The notes under the pieces are model-generated. The model saw only the letters and a program-made list of their open reading frames with translations. It searched no databases and was not told where the DNA came from. Positions 63,349-64,000 of a stretch of 64,000 bases of DNA are shown one piece after another; position 1 is the first letter of the stretch; each line of letters opens with the position of its first letter. The DNA is from Salipiger sp. IMCC34102 (GTDB taxonomy: Bacteria; Pseudomonadota; Alphaproteobacteria; Rhodobacterales; Rhodobacteraceae): contig NZ_SELQ01000001.1 of NCBI RefSeq assembly GCF_004145405.1, forward strand, positions 744,001-808,000, in the 5' to 3' direction. Both the position numbers and the translations under genes were made by a program.

Positions 63349-64000
63349 ATGGCCCGCGCCCTTTGCATTGGCAACCCCCCGATCACGGTGCAGATGCGCC
63401 GCTCGTCGCGTGCGCGACGGCTGTCGTTGCGGGTGTCGCGACTGGACGGACGCGTCACGCTGACCTTGCCGCCGCGCGCACCGGAGACGCAGGCAATGGC
63501 TTTCCTGCGCGAGCGAGAGGACTGGTTGCGGGGACATCTTGCGGACGTCACGCCGCAGCAGGTCGCAGGTCTTGGCACGGTGATTCCCGTCGAAGGCCGC
63601 GAGCGTGTCGTGCGGACGGGCACCGGTCGCCGCGTCGTGGTGGAGGAGGATACGATCCGTCTGCCGGACGGGGCGGGGGCATTGGCGATCCAGGCGACCT
63701 TGAAGACCTTGGCGCGCGACAGGCTCGCGGCGGCCTCGGACCGCTATGCGGCACGGCTCGACCGGGTCTACACGAAACTCACCTTGCGGGACACCCGCTC
63801 GCGCTGGGGGTCCTGCACCAGTGCGGGGGGGCTGATGTATTCCTGGCGCCTGATCATGGCCCCGCCCGCCGTGCTGGATTACGTCGCGGCACACGAGGTG
63901 GCGCACCTGGTCGAGATGAACCACGCGCCTGCCTTCTGGAAGGTGGTCGAGGACCTGGTCCCCGACTACGCCCACCACCGCGCCTGGCTGCGCGAACACG
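63349..64000 (+). CDS. YgjP-type (DUF45/M48-like) metallopeptidase, N-terminal part
   Basis: The open frame runs off the window after 217 codons. It shows the family order: IGNPPITVQMRRSSRARRLS, RDTRSRWGSCTSAGGLMYSW, then the zinc motif HEVAHL beginning at residue 182 followed by EMNHAPAFW. ATG 63349 fits the family N terminus; in-frame GTG 63304 and TTG codons lie upstream. The enzyme is a predicted zinc hydrolase with unknown substrate. Only a few residues are missing at the 3' end compared with usual lengths of about 220-240. Confidence 0.88.
   Translation, partial: MARALCIGNPPITVQMRRSSRARRLSLRVSRLDGRVTLTLPPRAPETQAMAFLREREDWLRGHLADVTPQQVAGLGTVIPVEGRERVVRTGTGRRVVVEEDTIRLPDGAGALAIQATLKTLARDRLAAASDRYAARLDRVYTKLTLRDTRSRWGSCTSAGGLMYSWRLIMAPPAVLDYVAAHEVAHLVEMNHAPAFWKVVEDLVPDYAHHRAWLREH

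Overview
The window is about 64 kb of GC-rich (roughly two-thirds G+C) alphaproteobacterial chromosome, most likely from a marine or soil Rhodobacteraceae (Roseobacter-type) species. I infer this from the gene families (GguA/GguB/ChvE with a GbpR-type LysR, an FYDLN-acid protein, RutR with PreT/PreA), the dense ATGA-coupled operons, and the short CCCGGACTTGATCCGGG-type extragenic palindromes. No rRNA, prophage, insertion sequence or CRISPR array is visible. One tRNA-Ala(GGC) is present.

The first half is a carbohydrate-import and pentose-catabolism island. Positions 2-3987 hold the end of an operon with an MlrC-type (M81) protein, a D-threonine-aldolase-fold PLP enzyme, an N-acetylglucosamine-6-phosphate deacetylase and a ROK kinase. 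Positions 4143-9593 hold a Gfo/Idh/MocA dehydrogenase with a complete CUT1 sugar ABC importer. A divergent NmrA-type reductase/HxlR regulator pair follows (9786-11107). Positions 11354-18127 look like an arabino-oligosaccharide locus: an ArsR-type regulator with a large unusual C-terminal domain, a cytoplasmic GH51 arabinofuranosidase and a second CUT1 importer. The minus-strand operon 27318->18223 encodes a ChvE-GguA-GguB importer plus a non-phosphorylative L-arabinose route (1-dehydrogenase, arabonate dehydratase, 2-keto-3-deoxyarabonate dehydratase, 2-oxoglutarate semialdehyde dehydrogenase), with a divergent GbpR-like regulator. No lactonase gene is visible. Positions 28508-39034 form a xylose/xyloside locus: xylose isomerase, a LacI-type regulator, a GH43 beta-xylosidase, a third CUT1 importer, a TIM-barrel isomerase and another Gfo/Idh enzyme. 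Xylulokinase lies apart at 59143.

Positions 40613-51105 form a reductive pyrimidine-degradation locus: PreT, PreA, RutR, a beta-ureidopropionase-type hydrolase, a dihydropyrimidinase and a nitrate/taurine/thiamine-type ABC importer. Two similar RutR-type operators flank the regulator's regulon. A small GIY-YIG gene bracketed by palindromic repeats interrupts the operon.

Positions 51294-58993 carry a divergent GSCFA-domain protein and a six-gene-class terminal oxidase operon: a CuA/cytochrome c subunit II, a fused subunit I-III, a small membrane protein, a CtaG-type protein and a three-haem cytochrome c. By eye, subunit I lacks the usual K-channel lysine and the usual D-channel asparagines. 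The remainder carries xylB, a lytic transglycosylase, a stand-alone BLUF photoreceptor, tRNA-Ala, an FYDLN-acid protein and the start of a YgjP-type metallopeptidase.

Functionally, three sugar importers deliver oligosaccharides and monosaccharides to cytoplasmic glycosidases. Arabinose is oxidised to 2-oxoglutarate and xylose is isomerised into the pentose-phosphate route, each branch having its own linked regulator. Every sugar-binding-protein gene is followed by a strong GC hairpin without a T tract.
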